A stretch of DNA of 26,201 nt from positions 1 through 26,201 of IMG/VR virus record IMGVR_UViG_3300022074_000329. One strand, 5' to 3'. The DNA comes from a virus. Each line of letters opens with the position of its first letter. The first letter of the stretch is position 1. Below are positions 1 to 6,356 of the stretch, one piece after another. The notes beneath the pieces were generated by a model, which worked only from the letters and a program-made list of their open reading frames with translations, did not search any database and had not been told where the DNA came from. The position numbers were made by a program, and so were the translations under genes.

Positions 1-56
1 GTGTGTGCGCTTTTCTATACACACACGCCCCCGTCGAAGCGCGAAGTGGGGGGGGT

Positions 57-222
57 AAATTTGACCAAACGGTCAGGATCTGCAGCTGAAATCGCATAAT
101 CGTTATTATGTTAAATTTATTATGTAGCAATATCAGCATGTTAGCGTTTTACACCTATCTATGGTTGTATCGTTGGCGATATTGCTGCGCTGCGACATCG
201 CAAAATTTGACCATTTGGTAAA
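57..222. promoter_or_regulatory. Pair of TTTGACCA dyads, operator-like
   Basis: The 11-mer AAATTTGACCA occurs at 57-67 and again at 203-213. Each copy continues into a dyad: TGACC-AAAC-GGTCA at 62-75 and ACCA-TT-TGGT at 210-219, the latter flanked by matching T and A residues. The stretch between them is AT-rich compared with the rest of the window. A repeated dyad next to a promoter-like sequence suggests a binding site for a dimeric regulator. The regulator is unknown; the ribbon-helix-helix protein at 5809-5970 is one candidate, by inference only. Confidence 0.4.
103..130 (-). promoter_or_regulatory. Possible leftward sigma70-like promoter
   Basis: Reading the minus strand, TTGCTA (125-130) is followed after 16 bases by TAATAA (103-108). 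The hexamers are imperfect, but the 16-base spacer equals that of the two better promoters at 5993 and 9655. The start point would fall near 96, just upstream of the TGACC dyad at 62-75. It would drive a gene beyond the left edge of the window. In AT-rich DNA such matches arise easily by chance. Confidence 0.35.
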
Positions 223-345
223 AAATGCGTATTCGCGCGCGGGCGTCTGAGCGTCGGCGTGTCTGCCGCAGAGGCTAAACACGCCCTCACGCTCCCTCAG
301 AGCCTCGCTGAGACACCCAAACGCCTCGCAGGCTACCCTACCCAC
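133..345 (-). CDS. Doubtful small hypothetical protein, 70 aa
   Basis: A GTG-started reading frame overlaps the end of the preceding gene by 8 bases, as is common in this unit, and runs into the AT-rich left-edge region. The translation has three cysteines in its N-terminal half and no motif I recognise. Its C-terminal half is read from the stretch that carries one of the TTTGACCA dyads and a change in composition, which argues against coding. If it is not a gene, positions 1-337 hold no gene: only the dyads, the possible promoter, a GTGTGTG/CACACAC inverted repeat at 1-26 and an eight-G run at 48-55. Confidence 0.25.
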   Translation of the reverse strand: MGRVACEAFGCLSEALREREGVFSLCGRHADAQTPAREYAFFTKWSNFAMSQRSNIANDTTIDRCKTLTC

Positions 346-607
346 CTGACGCCTCCAATTCGCCCGCTATCGCAGCGTAGCCGCACACGTCCACCCAGTT
401 GTCCGAGTGGTCGCTGGCGCGCGATCGCGACACCTTCAGCAGCACCATCATCGCTGCCACGTCCACCTCGGTCACGTCCACGCCGAGATAGCTTGACCAC
501 ATGCCAGCGATCCTCGCGTGGCTGTCCTTCGCCGACCCGTAGGTCGCCTGCCTGTCGCCCGTGATAAGCTCACCGGCTGTGCGCAACACGTCTTCCCTCG
601 TCACCAT
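338..607 (-). CDS. Conserved phage protein, DUF6378-like
   Basis: This 89-aa protein begins MVTREDVLRTAGELI, continues with GDRQATYG and has a central DVAAMMVLLKVSR followed by SDNWVDVCGYAAIAGE. This pattern is familiar from a small all-helical phage family of unknown function (DUF6378, named from memory). The length is normal for a complete member. Its ATG overlaps the end of the upstream gene by 7 bases, and a GAGG lies upstream. It is the last well-supported gene of the leftward replication unit. The function is unknown; placement next to replication genes suggests an early role. Confidence 0.7.
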   Translation of the reverse strand: MVTREDVLRTAGELITGDRQATYGSAKDSHARIAGMWSSYLGVDVTEVDVAAMMVLLKVSRSRASDHSDNWVDVCGYAAIAGELEASGG

Positions 608-1194
608 GGTATATCATCCTCTATGTTATCGTTTCCATGTCCATCCACCACACGCGTCACCTTCGCGTTGGGGAACGTCTCAAACGCCTTCTGCAGAAAC
701 GCCTCGCTGAAGTGCTGCTTCAGCACGCACGCGGCATCCTCGAACGAGTAGACCACCCACTGCGGATACCGCTTGCGCAGCTCAGCGCATCCCTGCCTTG
801 CGAAGCACACGATCTGCCCGCCATCCAGCTCCACGCACCAAGCGTGCGGCGACAGCGGCTTATGCCCCGCGCCCTCCGCTTCCGCTTCCATGCGCTTCCA
901 CCCCGCCATGAGCTGCGTGGCGATCTTGTTCGTCCTGACGACGTCACGCTCAACGATCGCCTCCTTCAGCGCCTCGTAGGCTGCCTCGAACTTGCCTGCC
1001 AGATCCGGCGTGACCAGCGACGGCAGCGTATCACCCCACCGCTCCGTCATTTCCCTCGCCACCCGATCGAGCGGTTCCAGCTGACCCCAGACAGCCGCCG
1101 GTATAGGCTCCGTCTTTTCACCAACCGTAAACTTCCCCTTCGACGCTATCTGCTTTGCCGTAGGGCGACGCCCTTTCTGCTTAACCATGACCAT
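601..1194 (-). CDS. Conserved phage protein with SSB-like C-terminal tip
   Basis: This 197-aa soluble protein has a basic N-terminus (VKQKGRRPTAKQ), a helical middle with many Glu and Ala residues (about 60-110), and a compact C-terminal region with a WCVELDGG segment. It ends NIEDDIPW. That ending looks like the acidic tip of bacterial single-strand binding proteins (DDDIPF), which docks replication and repair enzymes. The family is not one I can name. It lies downstream of the primase-helicase in the same unit. The start is the first of two ATGs (1194 or 1188), with AGGGGGC just upstream. A role in replication is inferred from position and tail. Confidence 0.65.
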   Translation of the reverse strand: MVMVKQKGRRPTAKQIASKGKFTVGEKTEPIPAAVWGQLEPLDRVAREMTERWGDTLPSLVTPDLAGKFEAAYEALKEAIVERDVVRTNKIATQLMAGWKRMEAEAEGAGHKPLSPHAWCVELDGGQIVCFARQGCAELRKRYPQWVVYSFEDAACVLKQHFSEAFLQKAFETFPNAKVTRVVDGHGNDNIEDDIPW

Positions 1195-1405
1195 GCCCCC
1201 TACGCATTCCCATCAAACCAATCTCCGCACCTTCAATAAATACGCCCGCACTTCTCTCCGCACCTTGCATATATATATGCAAGTGGTGCGGCGGAAGATT
1301 TCTTGCCGTATTTGCCGCACCCTCGGCACCACGCCGCACCGTAAGTGCGGTAAGTGCGGAACGTGCGGAAACGCCCCAAACGCCACCCATCTCGCTGGCC
1401 ATCAT
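1181..1405 (-). CDS. Uncertain 74-aa frame across the repeat region
   Basis: The frame starts at an ATG overlapping the stop of the primase-helicase (ATGA), with AGGAGG about 9 bases upstream, and ends 14 bases inside the next gene. Start context and overlap look genuine. However, its body is read straight through the GTGCGG repeats and the AT palindrome, giving a repetitive ALTALT-type segment and a His/Gly-rich end with no recognisable domain. It may be a real small gene, or the ribosome site may be a relic. The repeat structure may be the selected feature. Confidence 0.3.
   Translation of the reverse strand: MMASEMGGVWGVSARSALTALTVRRGAEGAANTARNLPPHHLHIYMQGAERSAGVFIEGAEIGLMGMRRGHGHG
1222..1368. 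repeat. GTGCGG/CCGCAC repeat cluster, origin candidate
   Basis: GTGCGG or its complement occurs nine times: at 1225, 1246, 1258, 1286, 1315, 1334, 1345, 1354 and 1363. The last three are exactly 9 bases apart (GTGCGGTAA, GTGCGGAAC, GTGCGGAAA). TCTCCGCACCTT is repeated at 1222-1233 and 1255-1266. A perfect 20-base palindrome built on CATATATATATG (1264-1283) is bracketed by CCGCACC (1258-1264) and GGTGCGG (1285-1291). Iteron-like sites beside an AT-rich palindrome next to a replication gene fit an origin or a regulator array. There is no direct proof of function. Confidence 0.55.
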
Positions 1406-3603
1406 ACCCCAGCCTCCTCTCCGGTTATCCAGTCACCCACCACAACGCACGGCACCTCCCTGCCGTCACGCTTGCTTGGCGCAGACGTCTTGCGCAGCAC
1501 GCCGTTCTCGATCCACTTGGCCACAATCGCCTTGGCCTTCGCCTTCTCGTGGCGCTTCTCCAAGTCCAGCCCCAGCACGTCTGCCACCGTGACGCCGACC
1601 CACGTCTTGGCCTGCACGTTTGCGCGGAGCGGCTCGCCCTGCGTTTCCGCGTCGCCCACCGCGCGCTGCACCTTCATCGCGTCGCGCGCCGACACGCCGT
1701 CGAAGAGATCCGGCATCGCATATTCCGTGGCCACGCCGACATATTCCATGTTTGGCAGCTGCACGCCCACCATGCGCCGGTAGACCGCCTTCGCGGCTGG
1801 CGGTGCCAAGTTTGCCTTGCCGTCGTCCACGCGGAATATGCCGAGGCTCTCCGCTTCGCTTACGCCGAGCTTCTGCGCGTCTTCCGCGCTGATCTTGTTT
1901 ATGACCCGCGCCGCACGCGCCGCCCCGATCAGCGACCCCGCGCCCCTGACGCTGTCTATGGTTGCCTCGTCGCCGTTGCCCTTGCGGATGTGATGCACCA
2001 GCGCCACCGCGCAGTCTGTCTCGTCGCAAACGCTACGCACGGCACCGACGGCTGCATTCATGGCCACGTTGTCGTTCTCGTTGATCTGGTTCGCGCCAAC
2101 CCACGGGTCGATCATCACCATGCCGATGTCGTTTTCCTTTATCTTGGCCGCCATGTAGTCGAGCATCTCGTCGTTGACCTCGATCCCGTCGCGTCCTTGG
2201 TTTGCGAAGACCATGTTCAAGCTCCTGCCGGCGTCGAGGAACAAGCGCCCCCGTATTTCCTCGGCGGTGACGCCGTAGTGCAGCATCGCCGCCGCGAGGC
2301 GTCTTTGCATCTCCTCCAGCGGGTCTTCGAGGTTGATAATCCACACCTTGCACGGCTCGTGTATGGCCTCGCCCAGCAGCGGCTTGCCCGTTCCGATGCA
2401 CAGAGCCTCCACAATCTGCAGCGACGTCTTCCCGACGCCGCCCGCCGAGGCAAGCACGCTGACATGGCCTCGCACGTAATGCTGCCCGTAGATCCACCGC
2501 CGCGCCGGTATTGTTGCGGGATCTATCGGCTCGTATGCGGTTGGCCACTGGCGCTCTCCTGCGATGCGCTCCTGCTTTACTTCCTCGACCGGCTTCGCCA
2601 GCGCCAGCGCCTCGCGCAGCTTCTCCGCGCCCGCTTCCTGCAGGTAGTCGTTGGCATCCTTTACGTTTTCCACGCCCAGCGCGTCGAAGCGCACGACGTG
2701 GACGTCTGTGCTGCCGTCGCCTCGCAGCACGTCCGACACCGCCTCCACGTCGAGGTCAGGGTCTGCGCAGATCGTGACGTCGCTGGCTCTTGGCGCGTTA
2801 AACGTCTTCATGCCCGACTTGCCAAACGTGCAGACGATTGTCGCCTCCACATGGCCCATGATCGCCTGCCTTACGCTCAGCGCGTCCTCTGGACCCTCGA
2901 CCAATATGATCGCGCCGCCCTCGTGCTGGTCGCCGATCCGCATGGCATTACCGACGAGGCTGCCGCGTGAATACTTGTTGATGTTATTGTGCTCGCGCTT
3001 CTTCCCGTCCGGAGTCAGCAGCACCGCCTGCACGCCGCAGACGTCGCCCTCGGCGTTGGTCGCGGGGAATAGTATCGCTGGCCCGTCGTATAAGCTGGGG
3101 CTGAACCGCGCGACGCCCTCCGCCACGCCTGCGCGCATTCCACGGTTGTTCAGGTACAGCAGCGCCGGTCTGACGGCGTCCTTGTTCTCGCGTGATATTG
3201 GCACGCTGCGCTCCCACGCGGCCTGCGCCTTTGCGATTTTCTCGGCGCGCGTTTCCTCGTCGCGGATCAGCAGATCCTTGCTGGCCAAGCGCACGATCAG
3301 GCGATCCATCTCGCTCGGCTGAAACGGCACCGCGTCATCGTTTTCGAGCTGCTTCGGGTTTTCGCTGCCGCGCTTGAACCCGCTGCCAATGGTTGCCTTG
3401 ATCTCGTGTTCCTGCAGCCCGATTGCCTTGGCAGCCGTGTGTAAGTCTATGACGCTGCTGTCTATGTTGACGGCGTCCATGTGCGCGTGCCGACCCAGCG
3501 CGTATGCCGCTAGGTTCAGCGCCTCGTTGCGACGCCCCTGCGGAGCCATGCCGATCTCGGTTACGACGCTTTCCCGTACCTTTGCAAAATAGTTTACGCT
3601 CAT
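1402..3603 (-). CDS. TOPRIM primase / RepA-like helicase fusion
   Basis: This 733-aa bifunctional replication protein is expected to make primers and unwind DNA at the fork. Residues 1-220 form a primase-like N-terminal part. A TOPRIM domain follows, with VEGPEDA at 235-241 (Glu236) and the acidic ADPDLD at 280-285. A RecA/RepA-type ATPase comes next: Walker A ASAGGVGKTS at 385-394, a LEDP segment near 425, Walker B GMVMIDPW ending in Asp499, and VALVHHIRK at 533-541, typical of RepA-like hexameric helicases. The C-terminus (about 650-733) may be a winged helix. I see no zinc-binding primase domain. The start is preceded by GGGGAAGCGGG. It is the third gene of the SSB, exonuclease and resolvase run read leftward, and it borders the repeat cluster. 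Confidence 0.88.
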   Translation of the reverse strand: MSVNYFAKVRESVVTEIGMAPQGRRNEALNLAAYALGRHAHMDAVNIDSSVIDLHTAAKAIGLQEHEIKATIGSGFKRGSENPKQLENDDAVPFQPSEMDRLIVRLASKDLLIRDEETRAEKIAKAQAAWERSVPISRENKDAVRPALLYLNNRGMRAGVAEGVARFSPSLYDGPAILFPATNAEGDVCGVQAVLLTPDGKKREHNNINKYSRGSLVGNAMRIGDQHEGGAIILVEGPEDALSVRQAIMGHVEATIVCTFGKSGMKTFNAPRASDVTICADPDLDVEAVSDVLRGDGSTDVHVVRFDALGVENVKDANDYLQEAGAEKLREALALAKPVEEVKQERIAGERQWPTAYEPIDPATIPARRWIYGQHYVRGHVSVLASAGGVGKTSLQIVEALCIGTGKPLLGEAIHEPCKVWIINLEDPLEEMQRRLAAAMLHYGVTAEEIRGRLFLDAGRSLNMVFANQGRDGIEVNDEMLDYMAAKIKENDIGMVMIDPWVGANQINENDNVAMNAAVGAVRSVCDETDCAVALVHHIRKGNGDEATIDSVRGAGSLIGAARAARVINKISAEDAQKLGVSEAESLGIFRVDDGKANLAPPAAKAVYRRMVGVQLPNMEYVGVATEYAMPDLFDGVSARDAMKVQRAVGDAETQGEPLRANVQAKTWVGVTVADVLGLDLEKRHEKAKAKAIVAKWIENGVLRKTSAPSKRDGREVPCVVVGDWITGEEAGV

Positions 3604-3633
3604 CCCGCTTCCCCGTTTTAACTTTTGTTATAA

Positions 3634-3657
3634 CCACGCCCGCCGGAGCAGGCGTGG
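3634..3657 (-). other. Hairpin between SSB-like and primase genes
   Basis: CCACGCC and GGCGTGG form a 7-bp stem with a 10-base loop in the 65-base gap after the SSB-like gene. On the minus strand the stem is followed by TTATAAC rather than a run of T, so it is at best a weak terminator. It could instead stabilise or attenuate the message ahead of the primase-helicase. Confidence 0.3.
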
Positions 3658-3668
3658 AGCTTGTTATC

Positions 3669-4256
3669 TTAGAAGCCGAAGTCGTCTGCGTCTACAACGC
3701 TAGAAACTGGGGCCGCTGCGGTTGGCACCGGCTCCGGCTTAGGCGGTGTGCTGTCTGCGGGTTTCGCAATCCACTTGGATATGGCGAAGCCCAGATCGTA
3801 TGACGTGCCCTTGCCGACTACGACAGGCGTGGACGTCGTGACGCTGACGACCGGCACCATGCCCTGCGCAAACTCTGGCGCGTTTTCCGCTTGGTTGTAC
3901 AGCTTGGCGATGAACTGCCCCGTGCCGTATGAGTTGTTGCTGAACTGCGCCTTGGTGCCGTCAGCCATCCAGCAGTCCACGTCGAAGCCCTGCTTATACG
4001 CTGGCTTGCCCTCCGCGTCCGTCTCGGTCGGCTTTTGCGTTGCCTGCGATGGCGATGGCCACTCCTGCCAGTCGCGCGTTCCGACGGCGATCTTGAGCCA
4101 CCCAAACTTCACATTGGCAATGTCGATGGCGATGCCCTTGGCCATGTCGATGGCTTCGGGGTCGCCGCCCTTGTTTACCGTCCAGCGGTTCTGCGGAAGG
4201 TTGACCCGTATATACGCGCCGCTCGCGTCTGCTGTTTCTCCGAAAGATATTGGCAT
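3669..4256 (-). CDS. Single-stranded DNA-binding protein candidate
   Basis: This 195-aa protein has a beta-rich body (YIRVNL near 15, VKFGWLKIAVG near 50, FDVDCWMADG near 92), then a Pro/Ala-rich linker (PPKPEPVPTAAAP) and an acidic tail ending DADDFGF. An OB-like body, a flexible linker and an acidic tail ending in an aromatic residue is the plan of bacterial SSB and of T7 gp2.5. It would coat single-stranded DNA and recruit partners through the tail. It lies between the exonuclease and the primase-helicase, which fits. AAGGAGACAAAC precedes the ATG. The call rests on architecture and context; a RecT-like annealing role is an alternative. Confidence 0.7.
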   Translation of the reverse strand: MPISFGETADASGAYIRVNLPQNRWTVNKGGDPEAIDMAKGIAIDIANVKFGWLKIAVGTRDWQEWPSPSQATQKPTETDAEGKPAYKQGFDVDCWMADGTKAQFSNNSYGTGQFIAKLYNQAENAPEFAQGMVPVVSVTTSTPVVVGKGTSYDLGFAISKWIAKPADSTPPKPEPVPTAAAPVSSVVDADDFGF

Positions 4257-4285
4257 GTTTGTCTCCTTGACGTTGTGTGCCTGTG

Positions 4286-5086
4286 TTATGCGCCGTGTGA
4301 CGCGGTGAAGTTGAACGCCCAGCGTGGTATCTGGAGCGTTTGCAGCTCCCCATACCCGTAGCCCCAGACGCCCGTATTACGCGCTATCGCATACTGCTCC
4401 AGCGCGTGTTGAACTGCCGCGTCGCCCTCGTTGAGCGTGCGCCAGTCAAGCTCGTACACACCAACGGGGTAAGGCGCTTCCTTGCCCACGCTGATGAAGA
4501 TAAACCTGTCGATCTCCTCCCCGATCAGGCCCATCGTCCTGCGGTAGAAGCTTTCCTGAATGTGATACCCGAAGTTGGCCACCTGCTTGCTGAAGCCTTC
4601 GGGGTCAGGCGCTATTGTCGTCTTCAAGTCGATCAACGCCCCGATGTCACGACGCCACCCGTCTGGACGGCAGCGCAGATCCACGCCCGTCTGCGTGTCC
4701 TTCGCAAATATGCTGGCCTCGCAGACCAGATCGCCGGATAGCAACTTGGCAACCTCCTTGTTGCTGCGCACCGCGTTTGCCGCGTCCACGGCGATCTTGT
4801 AGTCGCCTTCCGTTAGCAGCAGCGCGCCGTTGGCGTCGGCCTCTGCCTTATGCTGCGTCCAGTCTTTGCCGCGCCGCGTCTCCGGCCCGCACCATACGGT
4901 GCTTGCGTGCTGCGGCTCAAACACCAGCGTGTGCGTGGCCGTGCCGACGTCGAATGCTGTGCTTTCCTTGCGCTCGGCATACTTGTAATGCGCCAGCGAC
5001 TTCATGGCGATTGTTTTAGCGCCAGAGGCGCTGAGCGCGTCGCTAAGGTGGTATTCCTCGTTTGACATGGTTGTCGATATGGTCAC
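4286..5086 (-). CDS. RecE-like PD-(D/E)XK exonuclease
   Basis: This 266-aa protein is likely to degrade DNA ends for recombination or processing of replication intermediates. It shows GTATHTLVF at 48-56, CEAS (Glu123), CRPDGW at 139-144 (Asp142), LIDLKTT at 151-157 (Asp153, Lys155) and YHIQESFYRRTM at 174-185. This is the motif order of the RecE C-terminal and Cas4-like nuclease family (DUF3799 type). Its length matches stand-alone phage members. The start is GTG, overlapping the resolvase stop as GTGA, with GGGGGAAGG upstream. An in-frame ATG at 5068 lacks a ribosome site. The neighbours are a resolvase and an SSB-like protein, which together form a recombination set. Confidence 0.82.
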   Translation of the reverse strand: MTISTTMSNEEYHLSDALSASGAKTIAMKSLAHYKYAERKESTAFDVGTATHTLVFEPQHASTVWCGPETRRGKDWTQHKAEADANGALLLTEGDYKIAVDAANAVRSNKEVAKLLSGDLVCEASIFAKDTQTGVDLRCRPDGWRRDIGALIDLKTTIAPDPEGFSKQVANFGYHIQESFYRRTMGLIGEEIDRFIFISVGKEAPYPVGVYELDWRTLNEGDAAVQHALEQYAIARNTGVWGYGYGELQTLQIPRWAFNFTASHGA

Positions 5087-5538
5087 GCCTTCCCCCTTCC
5101 ATACAGCGCTATCAGCAGCGCCTCTGCTCTGTGTTCATCTTTCTTGCGCTTCAGCTCGCTCGCCCTGTCGGGGAACCACTGCTGCGCCATCCTACGCGCC
5201 GCGTCTTTATCCTTTGGCAGGTTCATTGCCCGCTTCCACACAACCGGCGTCACCATGGTGTAGCGCGTGCGCGACAGCGCCACGGTCGTCGTGATCTGGC
5301 CAAACGCGTACCCCAGCTTGAACGTCGAGCTGACGCCCTGCTTTGGCATCGCCTGCTGCTTCTCGATCCATATGTGATCGAGCCGATCCACAGACGTGAG
5401 AATATCCATAAGCGCCACGACGTCTACGCCGCCCTCGCTGTACACGGGCAGGTCATGCACCTCCGACCAGTTTTCACCGACCAGCGCCACGCCGCCTGTG
5501 CGGTAGCCGCAGTCTATGCCACACGTAACAATGCTCAA
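5083..5538 (-). CDS. RuvC-like Holliday junction resolvase
   Basis: This 151-aa RNase H-fold nuclease is expected to cut branched DNA during replication or packaging. It shows GIDCG with Asp9, WIEKQQ with Glu59, the STFKLGYAFGQI segment at 71-82 that is typical of the family, and a C-terminal KKDEHRAEALLIALYG at 132-147 that supplies the last acidic residues. The start is TTG: it overlaps the upstream stop as TTGA, and AGGAGG lies 7 bases before it. No ATG or GTG in this frame fits the domain boundary. Longer upstream readings of this frame run through the previous gene and are not real. Confidence 0.82.
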   Translation of the reverse strand: MSIVTCGIDCGYRTGGVALVGENWSEVHDLPVYSEGGVDVVALMDILTSVDRLDHIWIEKQQAMPKQGVSSTFKLGYAFGQITTTVALSRTRYTMVTPVVWKRAMNLPKDKDAARRMAQQWFPDRASELKRKKDEHRAEALLIALYGRGKA

Positions 5539-5834
5539 TGCATGTCCTCCTTGTCGGGCGTGCTGTACGTCTCGAATATGATCCCCATGGTCATGGCGAT
5601 GGCGTCCTGCACGTCGCAATCGTTTTCGCGCATGAAGCCGATCACAGACTGCAGGGCAGCGCCCAGCGCGTACACCTTGGCAAGATCCGGCAGCTCGGTG
5701 CGCTCGGTGATCGCCAGCATGTCACGCATCAGCGCGTTTGCCTCGGACATCGTGTTGCTGGCAACCGCTGACATCTCAGCATGCTGCTCCGGCGTCAGTG
5801 TGAAATCATCATCCACGCTGCACGTCCACACCAT
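5535..5834 (-). CDS. Hypothetical protein, 99 aa, acidic and helical
   Basis: The protein is acidic and Met/Ala-rich, with an N-terminal segment FTLTPEQHAEMSAVASN and a long predicted helical region (about 30-85), ending TPDKEDMH. I do not recognise a family. It starts 26 bases inside the end of the ribbon-helix-helix gene with GGACGAG upstream, and its end carries the ribosome site for the resolvase. The close coupling suggests co-expression with the recombination genes. It may be an accessory or inhibitor protein, but nothing in the sequence shows this. Confidence 0.6.
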   Translation of the reverse strand: MVWTCSVDDDFTLTPEQHAEMSAVASNTMSEANALMRDMLAITERTELPDLAKVYALGAALQSVIGFMRENDCDVQDAIAMTMGIIFETYSTPDKEDMH

Positions 5835-5970
5835 GCTCGTCCAGCAGGCGCAGGATGGCCATCTGCGTCAGCGACGCCATGCTTATGCGCTTCTCCTTGG
5901 ACAAGTCACGCAGCGCCTCGAATACCTTGGCGTCGATCCGCGAGCCAAGCTGTTTCATCTCAGTGTTCAT
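5809..5970 (-). CDS. Arc-like ribbon-helix-helix regulator
   Basis: This 53-aa protein has a short basic beta-strand region (MKQLGSRID, about 5-13), a helix (AKVFEALRDLSKEK) and a second helix (SMASLTQMAILRLLDEH). This is the fold of Arc/MetJ/CopG repressors, which bind DNA as dimers. It is the first gene after the promoter at 5993-6020. The start at 5970 is chosen because GGAGG lies 5 bases upstream; an ATG at 5994 falls inside the promoter -10 box and would not be transcribed. It probably controls its own unit and perhaps the similar promoter at 9655, by inference. Confidence 0.75.
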   Translation of the reverse strand: MNTEMKQLGSRIDAKVFEALRDLSKEKRISMASLTQMAILRLLDEHGVDVQRG

Positions 5971-5992
5971 AATTACCTCCGTTGATCCGGCC

Positions 5993-6020
5993 ACTATAAC
6001 GCCGCGTTAACATTGTGCAA
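5993..6020 (-). promoter_or_regulatory. Leftward sigma70-like promoter for the replication unit
   Basis: On the minus strand, TTGCAC (6015-6020) is followed after 16 bases by TATAGT (5993-5998). The spacer contains GTTAAC, a possible operator half. The start point would be near 5986, leaving a short leader before the GGAGG and ATG of the regulator gene. The design matches the promoter at 9655-9682, including the bases CTTGCACNNTG. Host RNA polymerase would be expected to read it early. Confidence 0.6.
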
Positions 6021-6023
6021 GAG

Positions 6024-6356
6024 CTAGAACGCGAACTCTTCCTGCGTGCGCAGCCGGTACAGTTGCTGGCCCTCGATAAACGACGTCTTCACGATTGTGC
6101 GCCGCTCCCGCATGGTCTTCAGGCCAATGTCGATATGCACGGCGTCCTGCTCAATCATGCTGCACAAGTCGCCCACCGACAGCTCGCTGTGCCTGCTCAG
6201 GCAGCGCTTGATCTCCTTGCGCAGCTTTTCTAGCGGCCACGGCTTGTGGGCATACGCGTGCATGTCATCGCGGCCAATCAGCCTGCGCTTCATGCGCGCG
6301 TTCTCGATGATCGCCAGCTCCTTCCAGCGCTCCAGCGGTGTCATATGTTCCGTCAT
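6024..6356 (-). CDS. Winged-helix-like small protein, 110 aa
   Basis: The N-terminal third is basic and helical (PLERWKELAIIENARMKRR). Residues from about 45 to the end read as a winged helix: KLRKEIKRCLSRH, ELSVGDLCSMIEQD, IDIGLKTMRERR and a beta-hairpin region GQQLYRLRTQEEF. It overlaps the methyltransferase stop as ATGA and is the last gene of the accessory unit; the next promoter lies just downstream. It could be a DNA-binding regulator or a partner of the methyltransferase. I know no named family. Confidence 0.6.
   Translation of the reverse strand: MTEHMTPLERWKELAIIENARMKRRLIGRDDMHAYAHKPWPLEKLRKEIKRCLSRHSELSVGDLCSMIEQDAVHIDIGLKTMRERRTIVKTSFIEGQQLYRLRTQEEFAF

Noticed and set aside
48-55. 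Run of eight G near the left edge
   Set aside because: Could be a sequencing-length artefact and lies outside any supported gene; no function assigned.
637-1239. Rightward 200-codon frame opposite the DDIPW protein
   Set aside because: Antisense shadow with an Arg/Leu/His-biased product and no ribosome site; the leftward frame has coupled overlaps on its downstream side.
1354-2970. Long rightward open frame of 538 codons
   Set aside because: It lies wholly antisense to the primase-helicase, whose TOPRIM and Walker motifs are clear. The translation is Arg/His/Leu-rich without motifs, as expected from the opposite strand of a GC-rich gene.
5971-5994. Earlier ATG for the ribbon-helix-helix gene
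   Set aside because: It overlaps the -10 box of the promoter at 5993-5998, while GGAGG lies correctly before the ATG at 5970.
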